Origin: Pholis gunnellus
Taxonomy: Eukaryota; Chordata; Actinopteri; Perciformes; Pholidae
DNA length: 64,000 nucleotides
Direction of reading: 5' to 3'
Assembly: GCA_910591455.2 (NCBI GenBank)
Contig: OU342804.1
Span: forward strand, 7,744,633 to 7,808,632
This document shows, piece by piece, positions 1 to 11,689 of the stretch (its first letter is position 1; each line of letters opens with the position of its first letter). Position numbers and translations under genes: made by a program. Below the pieces are notes generated by a model that made no database searches, was not told the DNA's origin, and saw only the letters and a list, made by a program, of their open reading frames with translations.

Positions 1-164
1 TCAAATGCTCCGTGTCCCCGGGCGTCTTAGGAAACATTAATCTTCAGTGTCACCTGTCAAACTAAAAAACACCCGGAGAGAATGCCAAACGCTCCGATAC
101 CCGCATGAATTTGGATAATAGGATAAGCAGTCTTTAGGTTAGGTTTTTATTTTCCCACTCACCT

Positions 165-511
165 TTGAGGGACAGTTCACCCCCCCCCCAGAAAAATACA
201 TATAAATCCATAGTGCAATTTATCAGTCTGGATCGCTTTGGTTTGAGTTGCCTACTTTTGGAGATATTGGTAAATGGGTCATGATTTCTGGAAAGAGACA
301 CAGCTCTTTGAGTTTTATAAATGTATTTTCTTTCTTCTGCGCTTTGACCACGCAAGCCGTAATAGTTCCATTATAGTGGAGAGAAGGCAGACACCGCCAA
401 CACTACAAACTACGCTACACACACACACCAAAGCAGTCCAGTGTGTTAAATAGCACTAAAGGTAAGAGGAAAAATACATAATTTTGCTTTGGAGGTGAAC
501 TGTTCCGTTAA
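165..511. mobile_element. Non-autonomous MITE with inverted termini (same family as 38024-38388)
   Basis: The left end reads GAGGGACAGTTCACC and the right end GGTGAACTGTTCCGTTAA, which are imperfect inverted repeats. Internal blocks (CTGGAAAGAGAC near 290, GTGGAGAGAAGGC near 379) recur in the same order in the element at 38.0-38.4 kb, so the two are copies of one family. The right end abuts TTAA and the left has TTGA, consistent with a TTAA target. There is no coding capacity. Class assignment (piggyBac-like) is inference from the TTAA only. Confidence 0.6.
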
Positions 512-515
512 GATT

Positions 516-2039
516 TTGCACTTTTGATAGTTTTTATGACCAAGCAGCTGGTTAGTGAGCGCAAGTAGATTTCCAGTTAAATCGGTCTCCTTGACTCCTC
601 TCCCTGCCTCCTGCTGTTCTAATATAATGTTATGAACAATTTTATGATTCTTTGATCATGATTCTTTGAACACAGCGGCACAGAGCTTTGCAGATGCACT
701 CTGGGATACTTTGTGTCGTATCTCACCGGTGTTTTATTCTGTCATTCCAATTAGTCAATGCAGAAAAGATGGATAGCATGTTTGCCATTGGTGCTAATGT
801 AAAGCACAGAGCTTCTTATGTGTGCCTTCTATTTTCGTTTAGAAATTAACTTCAACTTTCCTAAAATAGATAACATCAGTTACTTAACTAATAATGTTTT
901 TAATAAAGATATAAATTCACATTTTGCTCTGATGGTTGTTTCTTAAAGTAGTTTCTTCTTGTCGGTAGTCCTTGTATGTATAGGATGTGTTGGTAGGATG
1001 ACGGTGAGAGAGCCCAAAAAAATAATGTTACAAAAACACTGCAGAAAGCTAATAAAAAAGCTTTCTGCAGTAAAGAAGCGTTCTGAATACTGCAACAAGA
1101 AGCTTCTGTGCATTCGCTGTAGATTATCTGGACTCCTCTAACCTCTGTTGACACCATCTCCGATAGTATAGGTGTGTTGTGTGCGGTAACTTGGGAGGCA
1201 AAAGTGTGTGTCTCTCTCGCCCTGCTAAAGAGAGGATACTGCTGTCAAAACAAAAAGAGAAAGAGAGCGGGAGTTTGCTGACCCCATGCAGGTGTGTTTC
1301 TGCATCTCAACAGGAGTCGTTCCCATGCACGCCTCCTCCAATCATTTGATCCTGGCATGGTGGCGCGTCAGGCCATGTCGCTTCTTTTTTGGCTTGCAAA
1401 GGTTGTTACCTTTACCGCTTGCATGGAGGATTTGTTTTCATGGGATAATCTCACCGCTCGTTCCTCTGGAGGATGCAGATTAGCTGGCAGTGGGGTTCTT
1501 AAGTGTCTATATTCACCCTGCAAGTATTTGATCATTATTGCGGGTCGTTGGGTTTTTGTAATATCACAGCTGTTGGTATGTGAAGCTGTCGCGTGTCCAG
1601 ATCTGCACATGCTGGAGATCTGTGTCCCATCTGCAGTTTCGACATCACATACTGCAGTACAGTCTACTGAAAGAGACATTGTCACTTTTATGCAGCCCAC
1701 AAGGTTTTCTTGTTTGTTTGCTTTTGGACTTTTAAATGTTTGCCTTCAATTTGTCAGTTGAACACAAACATGTGATTAGAGGCAATCTTTTTAAATCATT
1801 TTTACTTGCTGCTGTAGCTTCCCTTTTTTTTCATCCTCTATTCTCTGAACAATAATGAAAAGTTGTTTGGGAATTGTTTGCCAACGACAAGTGTGAGAGA
1901 GGTGCTGATGAGCACATTGTTCAAGACTGTAATGAAGAAGATGGATGCTAGAATCAGAGAGCAAAGATAAGATTAACCGTTATTGATAGGTAGTGGACTA
2001 ACGGACCATTGTTGATCTGTGATTCGATGCATAAAGATG
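516..2039. other. Non-coding stretch, no gene recognised
   Basis: Short open frames exist here on both strands (for example at 1294-1761 and 1368-1700), but they overlap each other antisense and lack any recognisable domain. The only structured item is a 13-bp perfect hairpin at 1038-1071. Probably lingo1 upstream intron or intergenic DNA. Confidence 0.5.
1038..1071. repeat. Perfect 13-bp inverted repeat (hairpin)
   Basis: ACTGCAGAAAGCT at 1038-1050 is followed by an 8-base A-rich loop and its exact reverse complement at 1059-1071. No surrounding terminal repeats or gene explain it. Confidence 0.8.
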
Positions 2040-2059
2040 AGTACTGGGCGAAGGTTATA

Positions 2060-2430
2060 ATGACATCACGATGGGTTCAAATGTAATCTTGTCTAATTTA
2101 GTTTTTGGCAAGAAACTTTCAGTTGATTGAAGGACTTAAAGGGTTTCACAGCAATATAAAATAGATAAGAATAACACTAGATCTAAGCAGACTCTAATAC
2201 ATATTAATGCCAAGATCTTTCAAAGAAATGAACAATAAACACACAATCTATTATATAGTGTGTTTTTTTGGTGTGGTTTTTTTCTGTATCGCCCAAAAGG
2301 ACTCATCGACGATCCGCAATCCCTGTCGATCAGCAAACAAACGTGATGGGGCTAAGTTTTGTGATCTGTTGATAAGCCGTTATTGATCACCAGGGGGGGA
2401 ATTAAGGAAATTCATCACAGACTGAACCAT
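2060..2430 (+). repeat. Dispersed repeat, unclassified (copy A)
   Basis: The segment around 2070-2130 (TCAAATGTAATCTTGT, then TAGTTTTTGGCAAGAA) recurs in the same order near 17490-17530 with a few substitutions. The shared order shows a dispersed repeat. It resembles a repeat common in percomorph genomes as I recall it; the class is unknown to me. Confidence 0.45.
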
Positions 2431-2611
2431 GTGTGAGGTGTACAAACTTTGTCCACAAAGACATTGCAGCTTTTTTCACGTCACTAAATGCTGTTTCCCA
2501 AAAGACAATGCTCTCATGTTTTGGCTAAGGTTTGAGACAAAATAAAGTAAGACCTTCATGAAAAGTACAGCTGGACAATATGGCCAAAACTTTCTATTCC
2601 TATGAATATTA

Positions 2612-3345
2612 CTTACTGCTGCACTGGAGAGGCACAACATGTACGACAAATTCCAGTCTGGGTTTCGCAAACAACACTCTACTGAAACCACTCTCCTGAG
2701 GGTTTCAAATGACATTCTTATGTGTTCTGATGCAGGTGACTGCTCTGTGCTAGTACTTCTAGATCTCAGTTCTGCATTCGACACTGTAGACCATGACATC
2801 CTGATTAAGAGGCTACGTGATTGGGTTGGCATATCTGGCATAGCGTTAGACTGGTTTAAATCTTACCTTACTGACAGAACTTTTAATGTCTCTGTGGGTG
2901 ATTTCGTGTCTGTCACCTCTCCACTGTCTTGTGGTGTACTGCAGGGCTCGGTTCTGGGGCCTCTGTTATTTTCGCTTTATTTGTTACCTTTGGGACCTAT
3001 TATAAAAAGTCATAATGTGTCCTATCATTTATATGCAGATGATATCCAACTACATCTGTCATTTAAACCCAGCGAGGCCTTCACATTAACTAGGCTCCTG
3101 GTAAACACTTTTAAAAACCTGCTCAAAACGCACCTTTTTAGACCGGCGTTTGGGTAACACCTATGTCCTAGACCTGTTTTTAACAAATGTTTTAATTTTG
3201 TTTTGTTTTTATGTGTATATTAAATTATTGGCCCTATAGCCACATTGTGTTTTTTATGCTTTTAAATTTCTGCTCTAAGCACTTTGCGACTGTTTAGTCT
3301 GTGAAAAGCGCTGTATAAATAAATTTCATTTCATTTCATTTCATA
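2612..3345 (+). mobile_element. L2-clade-like LINE fragment, 5'-truncated and internally deleted
   Basis: The frame from 2639 to 3157 encodes reverse-transcriptase palm motifs. FQSGFRKQHSTET comes first, then LLDLSSAFDTVDHDIL (catalytic aspartates), then GVLQGSVLGPLLFSLYL, then the YADD box. About 12 residues after YADD the protein jumps to an end-of-ORF motif (NLLKTHLFRPAF) and a stop at 3155, so roughly the thumb and C-terminal half are missing, yet the frame stays open across the junction near 3082. The 3' tail (AAGCGCTGTATAAATAAA followed by ATTTC repeats, 3300-3343) is typical of L2-type LINEs. Non-functional: no endonuclease, no complete RT. L2 versus a related clade is inferred from motif and tail type. 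Confidence 0.85.
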
Positions 3346-3367
3346 TATATATATATATATATATATA
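3323..3367. repeat. (ATTTC)n then (AT)n simple repeat
   Basis: Four ATTTC units form the LINE tail, followed directly by about 12 AT units. Confidence 0.9.
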
Positions 3368-4164
3368 GTTTTAGGATATTAATTTCCCGTTTTTCTGATA
3401 ATTAAGTAAATAGTCTATACATGTAATAAGCACAAGTCTATTTTTGTATATTTTTGTTCACGTATATAAGAGTATTTTCTCATTTAATTAAGAACTTAAC
3501 AGCAACATTATGAACATTCCAGAGAAATTTGAGGTATGTGCTTGTTATTAATTTGTTTTTTAATGTTACGATATTGAGATATATGATTTAATCACAAAGA
3601 GATTCCATCAAAACACAATAAATAATATTGAATTATGGCCCAGCCCTGTGAAAAAGGACCTCAACTCTGATTTAATTGAATTGAATACAATTGTAATTTA
3701 ATTACAACACTGCAAAAGTTGGGACATATGTTTGAATGGCAATAAGCAGCATTTGTCAGCTATGAAAAGAAAAAGAAAAATAGAAATCACAGATTTCAAA
3801 CTGCATGCACATCAAGCAAAACAAAATGCTAAATAATTCAATATATCAAGGGAAATACTCTCAGAAGCCAAGCTGCATTGATGATTCAAGACAGCTGTCA
3901 CAAGTTGGAACTATCCGACAGGGACACGGTAGACAAATACAGTACAGTTTCCACTTCCTCATAATGTAAATATCCCGGTTGTGCAGCACAACCGGCGTAC
4001 TTAAAAACAACCAAAGGCCATAAATGCACTGATGCCTGTAGCTCATGTGTCTGCATTCTGCCTGCAGAAATCCATTGAACCATTAGCGGCGCACACCTCT
4101 CTTCGGTTTGCCCCGAATCAAACCACGAGGCCATGTGAGAGGAGAAGCAGGGATTCAAGGCAAC

Positions 4165-4680
4165 ACGAGACTCATGGCGAGCTGAGACATGCTTTTGAGA
4201 GAAGACTGTGACAGGGTGAGCGCTCCGCGGAGAAAACGCAAGCAGGCAAGCAGAATCACTTTTCTTTTTTTCATCACAGGAAATCATTTCAATTATATTT
4301 CAGATCTTTTTTTTGTTATGAAAGGTAACGAAAGCATTTCAGGAACTTATGAAAGCCACTTAGTTGGGTTTGGGAAAAGAGCCCGGTTGATGTTGCCTTC
4401 ACTGGCTTATGACTTACACGAGACAAACGGGTCACGTGACCGCCGACTCATGTGAATCACGTGACTGATGACTGACGGGACAATGGGAGAGTGGCAGAAC
4501 CCTGTGTCGTGTCAGGCGGGTGAGGAGCACTGACCGCGCCGCGTTCATGTGGCACATCGGGAGTGAGAACGGGTTGAAAGACAATATAGAGACTAATGGT
4601 GAGCCGAGACATGCTCTTTGAGAGAAGGACTACGGCAGAGTGAGAGGTCCGCGGAGAAAATGCAAGCGGTCAAACAAGGA
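4165..4680 (+). repeat. Pair of ~85-bp direct repeats around a ~340-bp spacer
   Basis: Copy one (about 4165-4250) and copy two (about 4585-4680) share GAGACATGCT, TTGAGAGAAG, GTGAG and TCCGCGGAGAAAA in the same order with scattered substitutions. The spacer includes two GTCACGTGAC/ATCACGTGAC E-box-like palindromes (4432-4465). There is no coding capacity. It could be short LTRs of an eroded element or a local tandem duplication; I cannot tell which. Confidence 0.6.
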
Positions 4681-7126
4681 CAGGAGAGAGGAAAAAGGGA
4701 TGCACTCTACTCCTTCACTGCACATCAAGGGCTCAAATGGATTTCTTATTTAAATTCAAAGACTTTAAACCCCAATCTAAACACAAAGACTCAAAACTGT
4801 GTATATAAGGTAGTAATTGAGGTCATTTGACAGCTCTATCTTTTTCACAATTTCAGCTCGAGCTCAAAACAAAGTGGTGATACAGCGAGCAGATCTGAGC
4901 CGGGAGGCCAGGCTACACTGATAGTACCCCTGCCCTCACGACACTATGAATCATACATCATGCATGGTACTCCAGGGAGAAAATCGCCACCGCATTTCGC
5001 TTTTGCTTTTCTTTTCGGTTAGCAAGGACATCGGCGAGCCGCGTCTTGATTCATGTGGCGGAAAAAAATAATCACACTCACAGATAAACACGTCACCCGT
5101 TTTCTGCTTTCGGTAAAAAATTTCCATATCACTCAAAGGTTTAGCATCCGTCACGATGGATCAAAGTTAAATGTGTGCTTGTCTTGTTTTAGAAGATATT
5201 TCGCCTTTACACAAGGGTCCATGCCATCCATCTGCAAATTCATGTAATTAGTGCGAGACTGGAGTGGGAGTTCGAAGGAACCACCGATGGACACTTAAGC
5301 TTTCATTCTGACAGTGTGTACAATGCTCTATACACACACACACACACACCAGACTGACACCCCGATGCGTCTGACATATACAGCCAACAGAAATGAACAG
5401 CACTGGAGGAAGTGAAAACGGAAGCTGCAATTACCGTTTCCATTGGAACTACTCAGACCACAATCAGAACTGCTCCAGTCCCACGGTTTCAATTCACCGA
5501 GAGGGAGATGTTTAATTTGTGTTTGTGCAATAAAAGCGGAATCGTTCTAAGCTACACGATCAAGTTTAATATATGTTTTAAAGCTGCAAAAGCGTGGTAG
5601 ACAGCCAAAGAGGTTTCTAAAAGGCACTACACCGATAATTTGAAGCGCTCCCACCCAAGCACTTTTGCGAGTGAGTTACAGACAGAATACGCAGTGCCTA
5701 TTCAGCGCCCACGCATGATAAATATTCTGTCAGAGACTGTATTATCCTCTCATAATGAAATTTCCTCTTTGAAATCTAAAAGACACAATTCTGTACATCA
5801 CTGATTATTCTTTAATGATATCACGATAATGTGGAATTTAATTATCTCCCCGTTGTAAAGCAATATACTACTTGTCTATCACATCACATCAATGTTTTGC
5901 TTCAATGTTCACCTGTTTTTGTTCAGATAAAAATGCCAAATTGGAAACAAATCACGGATTTCTCTTACTTTGCATGAGGCTGCTCTCAGAGTGTGTCCCA
6001 CCTGATTGAGCTTACACTGAAATTGCGTGATTGATGGGAGAAGCAGAGCTTGAAGGTTTTAGCAGGTTAAAGTTCCCCCGAGTCAAAATCAAATAGGGGT
6101 TTAAAGTCCTCTGACAATCGCCCTCTCTCCATTTATCACCGCTTGGCAGCAATCTCTGTTTTATGTCACCGCAAGGTCAAGCGCTCAGCAGTGGCATAGG
6201 ATGTGTTAAGTTTGCAAATATTTAAGGGAGCCATTTAAAGATATACCACGGCATTTTCTTTGCTGCTGATTAAAAAACAGTTTGTGTGAGCGGAGACAAT
6301 GTGTCACTGATATTGGCAGTAATTGTTTTCAGCATGCTCTGAAGTCAGACGCGCAGCAGGGTGATTATATTGTGTGACCAAGTCCTTTCATTGATTTGCT
6401 GATTTCATTACTTGTGAGGAAAATCACCATAATGAAACGTTATGCAAGGAAAGGCTGATAGGCTTTTAAAGGTGTGCAGATAAAAGCAAAATTGCGTTTT
6501 TCACTGACTCTGCAAAAGTTCTGATGTAAGAAATGTATTGAGCTCATACTGTAGGTTATGTTAAGAAAATAGACTCAATGGTGCCTGTAACGTGGGAGGA
6601 CTCACTAGTATCAGACAATGGTTCTTTGTCACGAAAATTGTAATTGTAAAGCAATGTTTATCAAACTGCTATGGTATGTTAATAAACTCTTTTCTTCAGG
6701 CATTTCCATGACATTTTACATGTTTTTTTATGAAATGTAAGGAAAGCATTTCAGTAAATTAATTATTAGACTAAAAAATACAATACATCCTTTGCTATTT
6801 GTATATATTTGGGCAGCCATATCCAGGTAGATATGTAAAAAAGTCTATTCACTGACATGGTTTCCATTTAGCTTTTGCTTCCTGAAAGCTGGCAGGAGTG
6901 TGTTCAGTTAGAAGCAAGGACACACTATAGTTATTCACACATTTAATAAAAAACATAACGGGATCGTGGGCTGAATAGGTGCCTGATTTGGTGCAATTTT
7001 CTAATCTTAAAAACTAATGACATAGACGTCATGTTCTCCATCTGTTAATAAGAGATGACACGGAATCGTTCAATATTGCCATTGCCATTTGTTTAACACC
7101 ACTCCTCTTTCTCCATGTCTCCACAG
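4681..7126. other. Non-coding upstream of the lingo1 exon (probable intron)
   Basis: No gene is recognised. The stretch ends in a clear splice acceptor at 7126. A (AC)n microsatellite lies at 5332-5349. The part at about 5960-6470 is low in repeats and rich in AT-type homeodomain-like words, so it could be conserved regulatory DNA, but conservation cannot be judged from one genome. Confidence 0.5.
7121..7126 (+). other. lingo1: Splice acceptor of the lingo1 coding exon
   Basis: A pyrimidine-rich tract (7100-7120) ends in CCACAG, and the exon begins GTAAGCAGTAGG then ATG. In mammalian LINGO1 the corresponding residues V-S-K-R precede the internal methionine and are joined to an upstream exon supplying Met-Gln. 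Here they read V-S-S-R. The ATG at 7115 lies inside the acceptor tract and is therefore unlikely to be translated. Confidence 0.8.
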
Positions 7127-7138
7127 GTAAGCAGTAGG

Positions 7139-8986
7139 ATGGTGTTGGGGGAGGCAGGAGGGCACAGCTACTTGGTGGCATGCTGGCAGCCCATCCTGAT
7201 CCTCATGCTCGGCACCGTCCTTTCTGGATCCACCACCGGTTGCCCCTCCCGATGCGACTGCAACGGTCAGGAGCGCTCCGTCGTGTGCCACCGACGGAGA
7301 CTGGCAGCTCTTCCCGAGGGCATACCCACCGAAACAAAGCTGATGGACCTGAGCAAGAACCGCCTGAAAACTCTGGGAAACGAGGAGTTCATTAATTACC
7401 CTCAGCTGGAGGAGCTGCAGCTTAACGAGAACACGATTTCATCCATTGAGCCTGGGGCTTTTGGCAACCTCATGAACCTTCGGACTCTAGGTTTGCGCAA
7501 CAACCAGCTCAAGCTCATTCAGCTGGGGGTGTTCACAGGCCTGACCAACCTCACCCAGCTAGATATCAGCGAGAACAAAATTGTCATTCTCCTCGATTAT
7601 ATGTTCCAGGAGCTGTACAACCTGAGGGCATTGGAGGTCGGTGACAACGACCTCGTATTCATCTCCCCCCGATCATTTCATGGCCTCAGCAACCTTGAAA
7701 GCCTCAACATCGAGGGATGCAATCTGGCCTCAGTGCCCACTGATGCCCTGAGCCATCTGCATAACCTGCTGTCACTTCGATTGCGCTATCTCAACGTCAC
7801 TGTCATGAGGGATTACTCCTTTAAGAGGCTGTATCGGCTCAGAGTGCTGGAGATTTCCCAAATGCCTGCCCTGGATACGATGACCGGAAAATGCTTGTTT
7901 GGGCTCAACCTCACATCACTGTCCATCACAAACTGTAATCTTACCGTCATCCCCTACCAAGCCATCAGTCACCTCAGATATCTCCGCTTTTTGAACCTGT
8001 CTTTCAATCCCATTCATACTGTGGAAGGGAACAAACTGTTCAATCTCCAGAAGCTTCAGGCTTTTCATTTGGCTGGTGGGAGATTAGGTGCCATTGAGCC
8101 CTATTCTTTCCGAGGACTCAACCACCTCCGTGTACTCAATGTATCCAGCAATAGCCTGAGCACCATAGAGGAGTCTGTCTTCCACTCAGTGGGGAACCTG
8201 GAAACTCTGGCGTTGTATGAAAACCCATTGGCCTGCGACTGTCGCTTGCTCTGGGTCTTCCGCCGGCGGTGGAGGCTCAACTTTAACAGACAACAGCCCA
8301 TGTGCGCTTCACCAGAGGTTGTTCAAGGAAAAGAGTTCAAGGACTTCCCAGACATTCTCCCTTCTGACTATTTCATCTGCCAGAAATCAAAGATCATGGA
8401 TTACAAGGTCCAAGAGAGCCATGTAGATGAAGGAACTACGGTTCATTTCACTTGCCAAGCTGAGGGTGATCCGGTCCCTGTGATAATGTGGCTTTCCCCT
8501 AAGAAGGACTACATCACTACCAAAACTGCGGGGTCAAGACTTTCTGTGTCTACTGAAGGCACATTGGAGGTGCGGTACGCCCAAATCCAAGACAACGGCA
8601 CCTACCTGTGCATTGCAAGCAATGCAGCGGGCAACGACACCAAAGCTGCTCACCTTTTCGTGCATAGCTACTCCCCCAATTGGCCACACCAGCCGAACAA
8701 GACATTTGCCTTCATTTCAAACCAGCCCAGCGACGAAGGTGCAAATGTGACCCGGGCCTCAGTTCCATTCCCGTTTGATGTAAAGACCCTCATCATTGCA
8801 ACCACCATGGGATTTATCTCTTTCCTCGGAGTGGTCCTCTTCTGTCTTGTAATATTATTCCTCTGGAGTCGAGGGAAACACAATACAAAGTCAAGTATAG
8901 AGGTTGAATATGTGCCCAGTAAAGAGGAACCAGAGGAGGCCAGTCCAACTGAGGCACCCATACAATTCAACATGAAAATCATGTGA
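7139..8986 (+). CDS. lingo1: LINGO1: LRR and Ig domain-containing Nogo receptor-interacting protein 1
   Basis: Single-exon coding region of 615 residues from the ATG at 7139 (mammalian LINGO1 is 614-620). The protein is a neuronal cell-surface type I membrane protein; the family acts in the Nogo receptor/p75 complex that restrains axon regrowth and oligodendrocyte maturation. Visible in order: signal peptide (about 1-34); LRRNT with cysteines 35, 39, 41, 50; about 11 leucine-rich repeats (55-360); LRRCT starting at ACDCRLLWVFRRRW (365 on); an I-set Ig domain with paired cysteines 439 and 491 and the DNGTYLC motif; a transmembrane helix (551-576); and a short tail with EYVP and the C-terminal FNMK signature. 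Many N-X-S/T sites are present. LRRCT, Ig edge and TM are nearly identical to LINGO1 and unlike LINGO2-4 as I recall them. Teleosts have lingo1a and lingo1b; I cannot say which this is. An upstream exon could add a few residues (Met-Gln-type start) outside what I can locate. Confidence 0.95.
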   Translation: MVLGEAGGHSYLVACWQPILILMLGTVLSGSTTGCPSRCDCNGQERSVVCHRRRLAALPEGIPTETKLMDLSKNRLKTLGNEEFINYPQLEELQLNENTISSIEPGAFGNLMNLRTLGLRNNQLKLIQLGVFTGLTNLTQLDISENKIVILLDYMFQELYNLRALEVGDNDLVFISPRSFHGLSNLESLNIEGCNLASVPTDALSHLHNLLSLRLRYLNVTVMRDYSFKRLYRLRVLEISQMPALDTMTGKCLFGLNLTSLSITNCNLTVIPYQAISHLRYLRFLNLSFNPIHTVEGNKLFNLQKLQAFHLAGGRLGAIEPYSFRGLNHLRVLNVSSNSLSTIEESVFHSVGNLETLALYENPLACDCRLLWVFRRRWRLNFNRQQPMCASPEVVQGKEFKDFPDILPSDYFICQKSKIMDYKVQESHVDEGTTVHFTCQAEGDPVPVIMWLSPKKDYITTKTAGSRLSVSTEGTLEVRYAQIQDNGTYLCIASNAAGNDTKAAHLFVHSYSPNWPHQPNKTFAFISNQPSDEGANVTRASVPFPFDVKTLIIATTMGFISFLGVVLFCLVILFLWSRGKHNTKSSIEVEYVPSKEEPEEASPTEAPIQFNMKIM

Positions 8987-9290
8987 ACTTCGAATGGAGG
9001 CCCTGTAATCTTACAAACTGCAGTCGAGATGCATACTATCTTCGCTTCAAATATGTACTCAGATTATGAGCGATAGAAATTGCACAGCAACAAACGCATT
9101 TTGACACTATACCCTCGACTTTTTTTTTTTTTTACTTCAGGGACTGAATCTTTAAAAGCAAATGTTGAATTTAAATATTCAAATTTCTGTAAATTTGTAT
9201 TGGCAATACTCAATCAGTATGTTAACATGCACTCAACAACCCGATTACTGTGTTTAACCAGATTAAAATAAAGCACATGGATCACAGCTG
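8987..9290 (+). other. lingo1: Proximal 3' UTR of lingo1 with candidate poly(A) signals
   Basis: The sequence after the stop is AT-rich with no further frame. AATAAA occurs at 9267-9272 and again near 9305. Either could end a short transcript; the real 3' end cannot be fixed from sequence. Confidence 0.45.
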
Positions 9291-11689
9291 CTGAATTTCC
9301 AAAAATAAACATGATAGGCGGGATACTGTCTGGAAAGATGTGGAGATCAGTCTGCAGGTACAATCTTTCTATTAGCACAACTTAAGAGAAATATGTTGTT
9401 GTTGGGATTTTGATGCTGTGTTTTGCTTTGATTGATGTACAAAGCACAATAACCCAGCTGCTGTTGCTTGAAATGCTTGTTGAAAAGTTCAAAGTCATTT
9501 CTCCATTTTATATTGTCCCATCAAGTAATAGACGAGTATGACACGAGCATTAGGGGTGGTATTAGATAAATGAAAAAAGGATAGAGAATATAGTCATATT
9601 TTAAGAAAATAAAGATGTAGTTTCCAGAAAGAAGTCATTAAATTACTAACATATACTTCAAATGTTGAGAGGAAAGTAACAGTATTATAAGACTGAAGTA
9701 ATAGTTTTGTGAAAAAGATCTTGAAAAGAAGTTGTATTATTATAAGAATTAAAGATATTAAAAGATATTTTTTAATTTTTTAATTGTCTTTATTAAGAAC
9801 CAGTTGGAGCAGAGGCCTTGATGTTTTACCCTGCACACTTTAGCGCTGCTGTCTTGAAGAAAACATGTCCACGAAAATCAGCAGAGTAGCTCGTATCTCC
9901 ATTACTTGTCATAGCTAAGCAACTTTGTCAACTGGGCTTCAATTTTCCTACACATCACTTATAATAACTGGATTATTTCATAATCTGGTAACTGTAATTA
10001 CGGTAATTGAAAATCTGTGCATGTTAACACACTGAGTGAAAGAAAAAAAAAAAAAGCCAGTCCTACAGTATGTGCTCCTTTCTGCCAACAAAGGAAGTTT
10101 GTCATTAAATGTATTAACATGTTCAGCTATACATATTTTTCTGTATTCTATTCTTTCCTTGTACATTATGCTATGGCACAATAGTGACGCTTTTAATGGC
10201 TGTGAGTTTTGAACATAGTACAATCTAAAGAGCAGATTAAGATTAAGTTGGTGTTTTTGATGTGGCTAAACCAAAAGAGAGTGTTACAGTGTTTCAGAGG
10301 GCTCCTAAAAGTCATCAGATTAACAATTTGTCATCAAGTGTAACAAAAATAATTTGTTTACCCATTTGGCAGCTCAATAAGTGCGAGCACTCTGTCCAAG
10401 TCCTGAGGTTATATTGTCACCGGTGCTTCTAAAAAATGCTGACATTAATCATTTTTTGCCTTAAGTAACCTATTTTCCAGCTTTCAGCTGAGCACTACCC
10501 AATATTTATGCGTTAAATGGAGTTTTATGCCATAGGGATTTTATGTTGTCTAATTAATTTCACAGTCAAGGTCTGCTCTGAAGATAATGTGTTCATTAAC
10601 TCTTAAAGTACTTGTTTAAATGGGATGGGCAGATGGAAATTCTATTAAAATAAATAACATTTTATACTACGGGGTGCTTTTTTTATGCTAATCTACTATA
10701 AAAAATGAATGTGAAGACACATTGTTGAGAGGTGATCTACTGTGCTGAAAGTAAAGTGAAGTCCACAGAGCTCATTGCTTTACTTAAGAGGCACAAAGTG
10801 AAGCACACTTCACTGAAAACCTCTTAAATCCTCATCTCACTGCAGTCTTTTAAGGGCGGTACTTGCCAATGTGGTCATAAAATGTCACACAGGGCATTCA
10901 GGACCTGGTGGTGATGTTAGACCCCCTCATACGCTTGTCCAAATTCCCTGGGATCTATGTATTTGTGCACCGTAAAGCAAAATGTCATGTAAAAAGTGAG
11001 ATCACATTAGACCACGCTATCATATTACTTTTGCCACACCTGGTTCAGTTTTCATCAGTCTAAGCTGCATATTGTAAGCCTCAGCTGTCCTTTGAGCTTC
11101 ACACAAAACATTTCTTACTAAGCGCGATAAGCGGGTTAGCTTCAGCAATTTCTAAGTTGTGTTACCAGCTGTGATGTGCTGCAAAACGGTTGGTTGTAGG
11201 GACATCAGATGTTCGTATTCAACTGACAGCTTGACACTAGGGGCCACAACATTGTACCGAAAACTTGAAAGAGGCCGGGTTTGGTTTTGTCAGTCTGATC
11301 AAAATCGCAAGTGCATCAGAGAGTAATTAGTTTGCTTGTGGAAGGGTTCGTAAAAAATAAAACACGTTTTGTGTGACATGAAATAAACATAAACACCATG
11401 TGGCACTGCAAGACAGAGTAATAGGCGATTTTAGAGTAAGTCGTATTCTGTCGAAATACCAAACATACAACCGACTGGATGAGTCCGATCCATTCACTTG
11501 GAAAAAGACATTGATACAACTGCTAAAATGCTAAAGACTGTTGTGAAATTGAATAAAGAAATGTAGTAAAAAAGCTTTGTACTGACTGCCAAATAGAATG
11601 CTTTTAATCTCTGTAATCTTAATTAGGCTAACAAAGCCATGAGGATCAATTTAGGCTTTTTCTTTTCTTTCTTTCTATTCTTTTACTCA
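9291..11689. other. Intergenic DNA, no gene recognised
   Basis: AT-rich, no domain-bearing frame and no obvious transposon ends. The part at about 10440-10620 is low-repeat with several ATTAAT/TAATTAATTT words and might be a regulatory element, unverified. Confidence 0.5.

Larger units (their letters stand above)
2568..3648. mobile_element. hAT-like MITE interrupted by an L2-like LINE
   Basis: The left end (CAGCTGGACAATATGG at 2568) and right end (ATGGCCCAGCCCTG at 3635-3648) form imperfect inverted termini of the CAGGGCTGGGCAATAT type, familiar from teleost hAT MITEs. Flanks TGAAAAGT (2559-2566) and TGAAAAAG (3649-3656) are an approximate 8-bp target duplication. The interior 2612-3345 is an inserted LINE fragment, so this is a two-layer nest. 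Confidence 0.55.

Noticed and set aside
1294..1761. 155-codon + frame
   Set aside because: Overlapped antisense by another open frame, no domain or conserved motif.
7115..7138. Eight-codon N-terminal extension of lingo1 from the ATG at 7115
   Set aside because: It lies in the polypyrimidine/acceptor sequence; homology begins only at the exon start.
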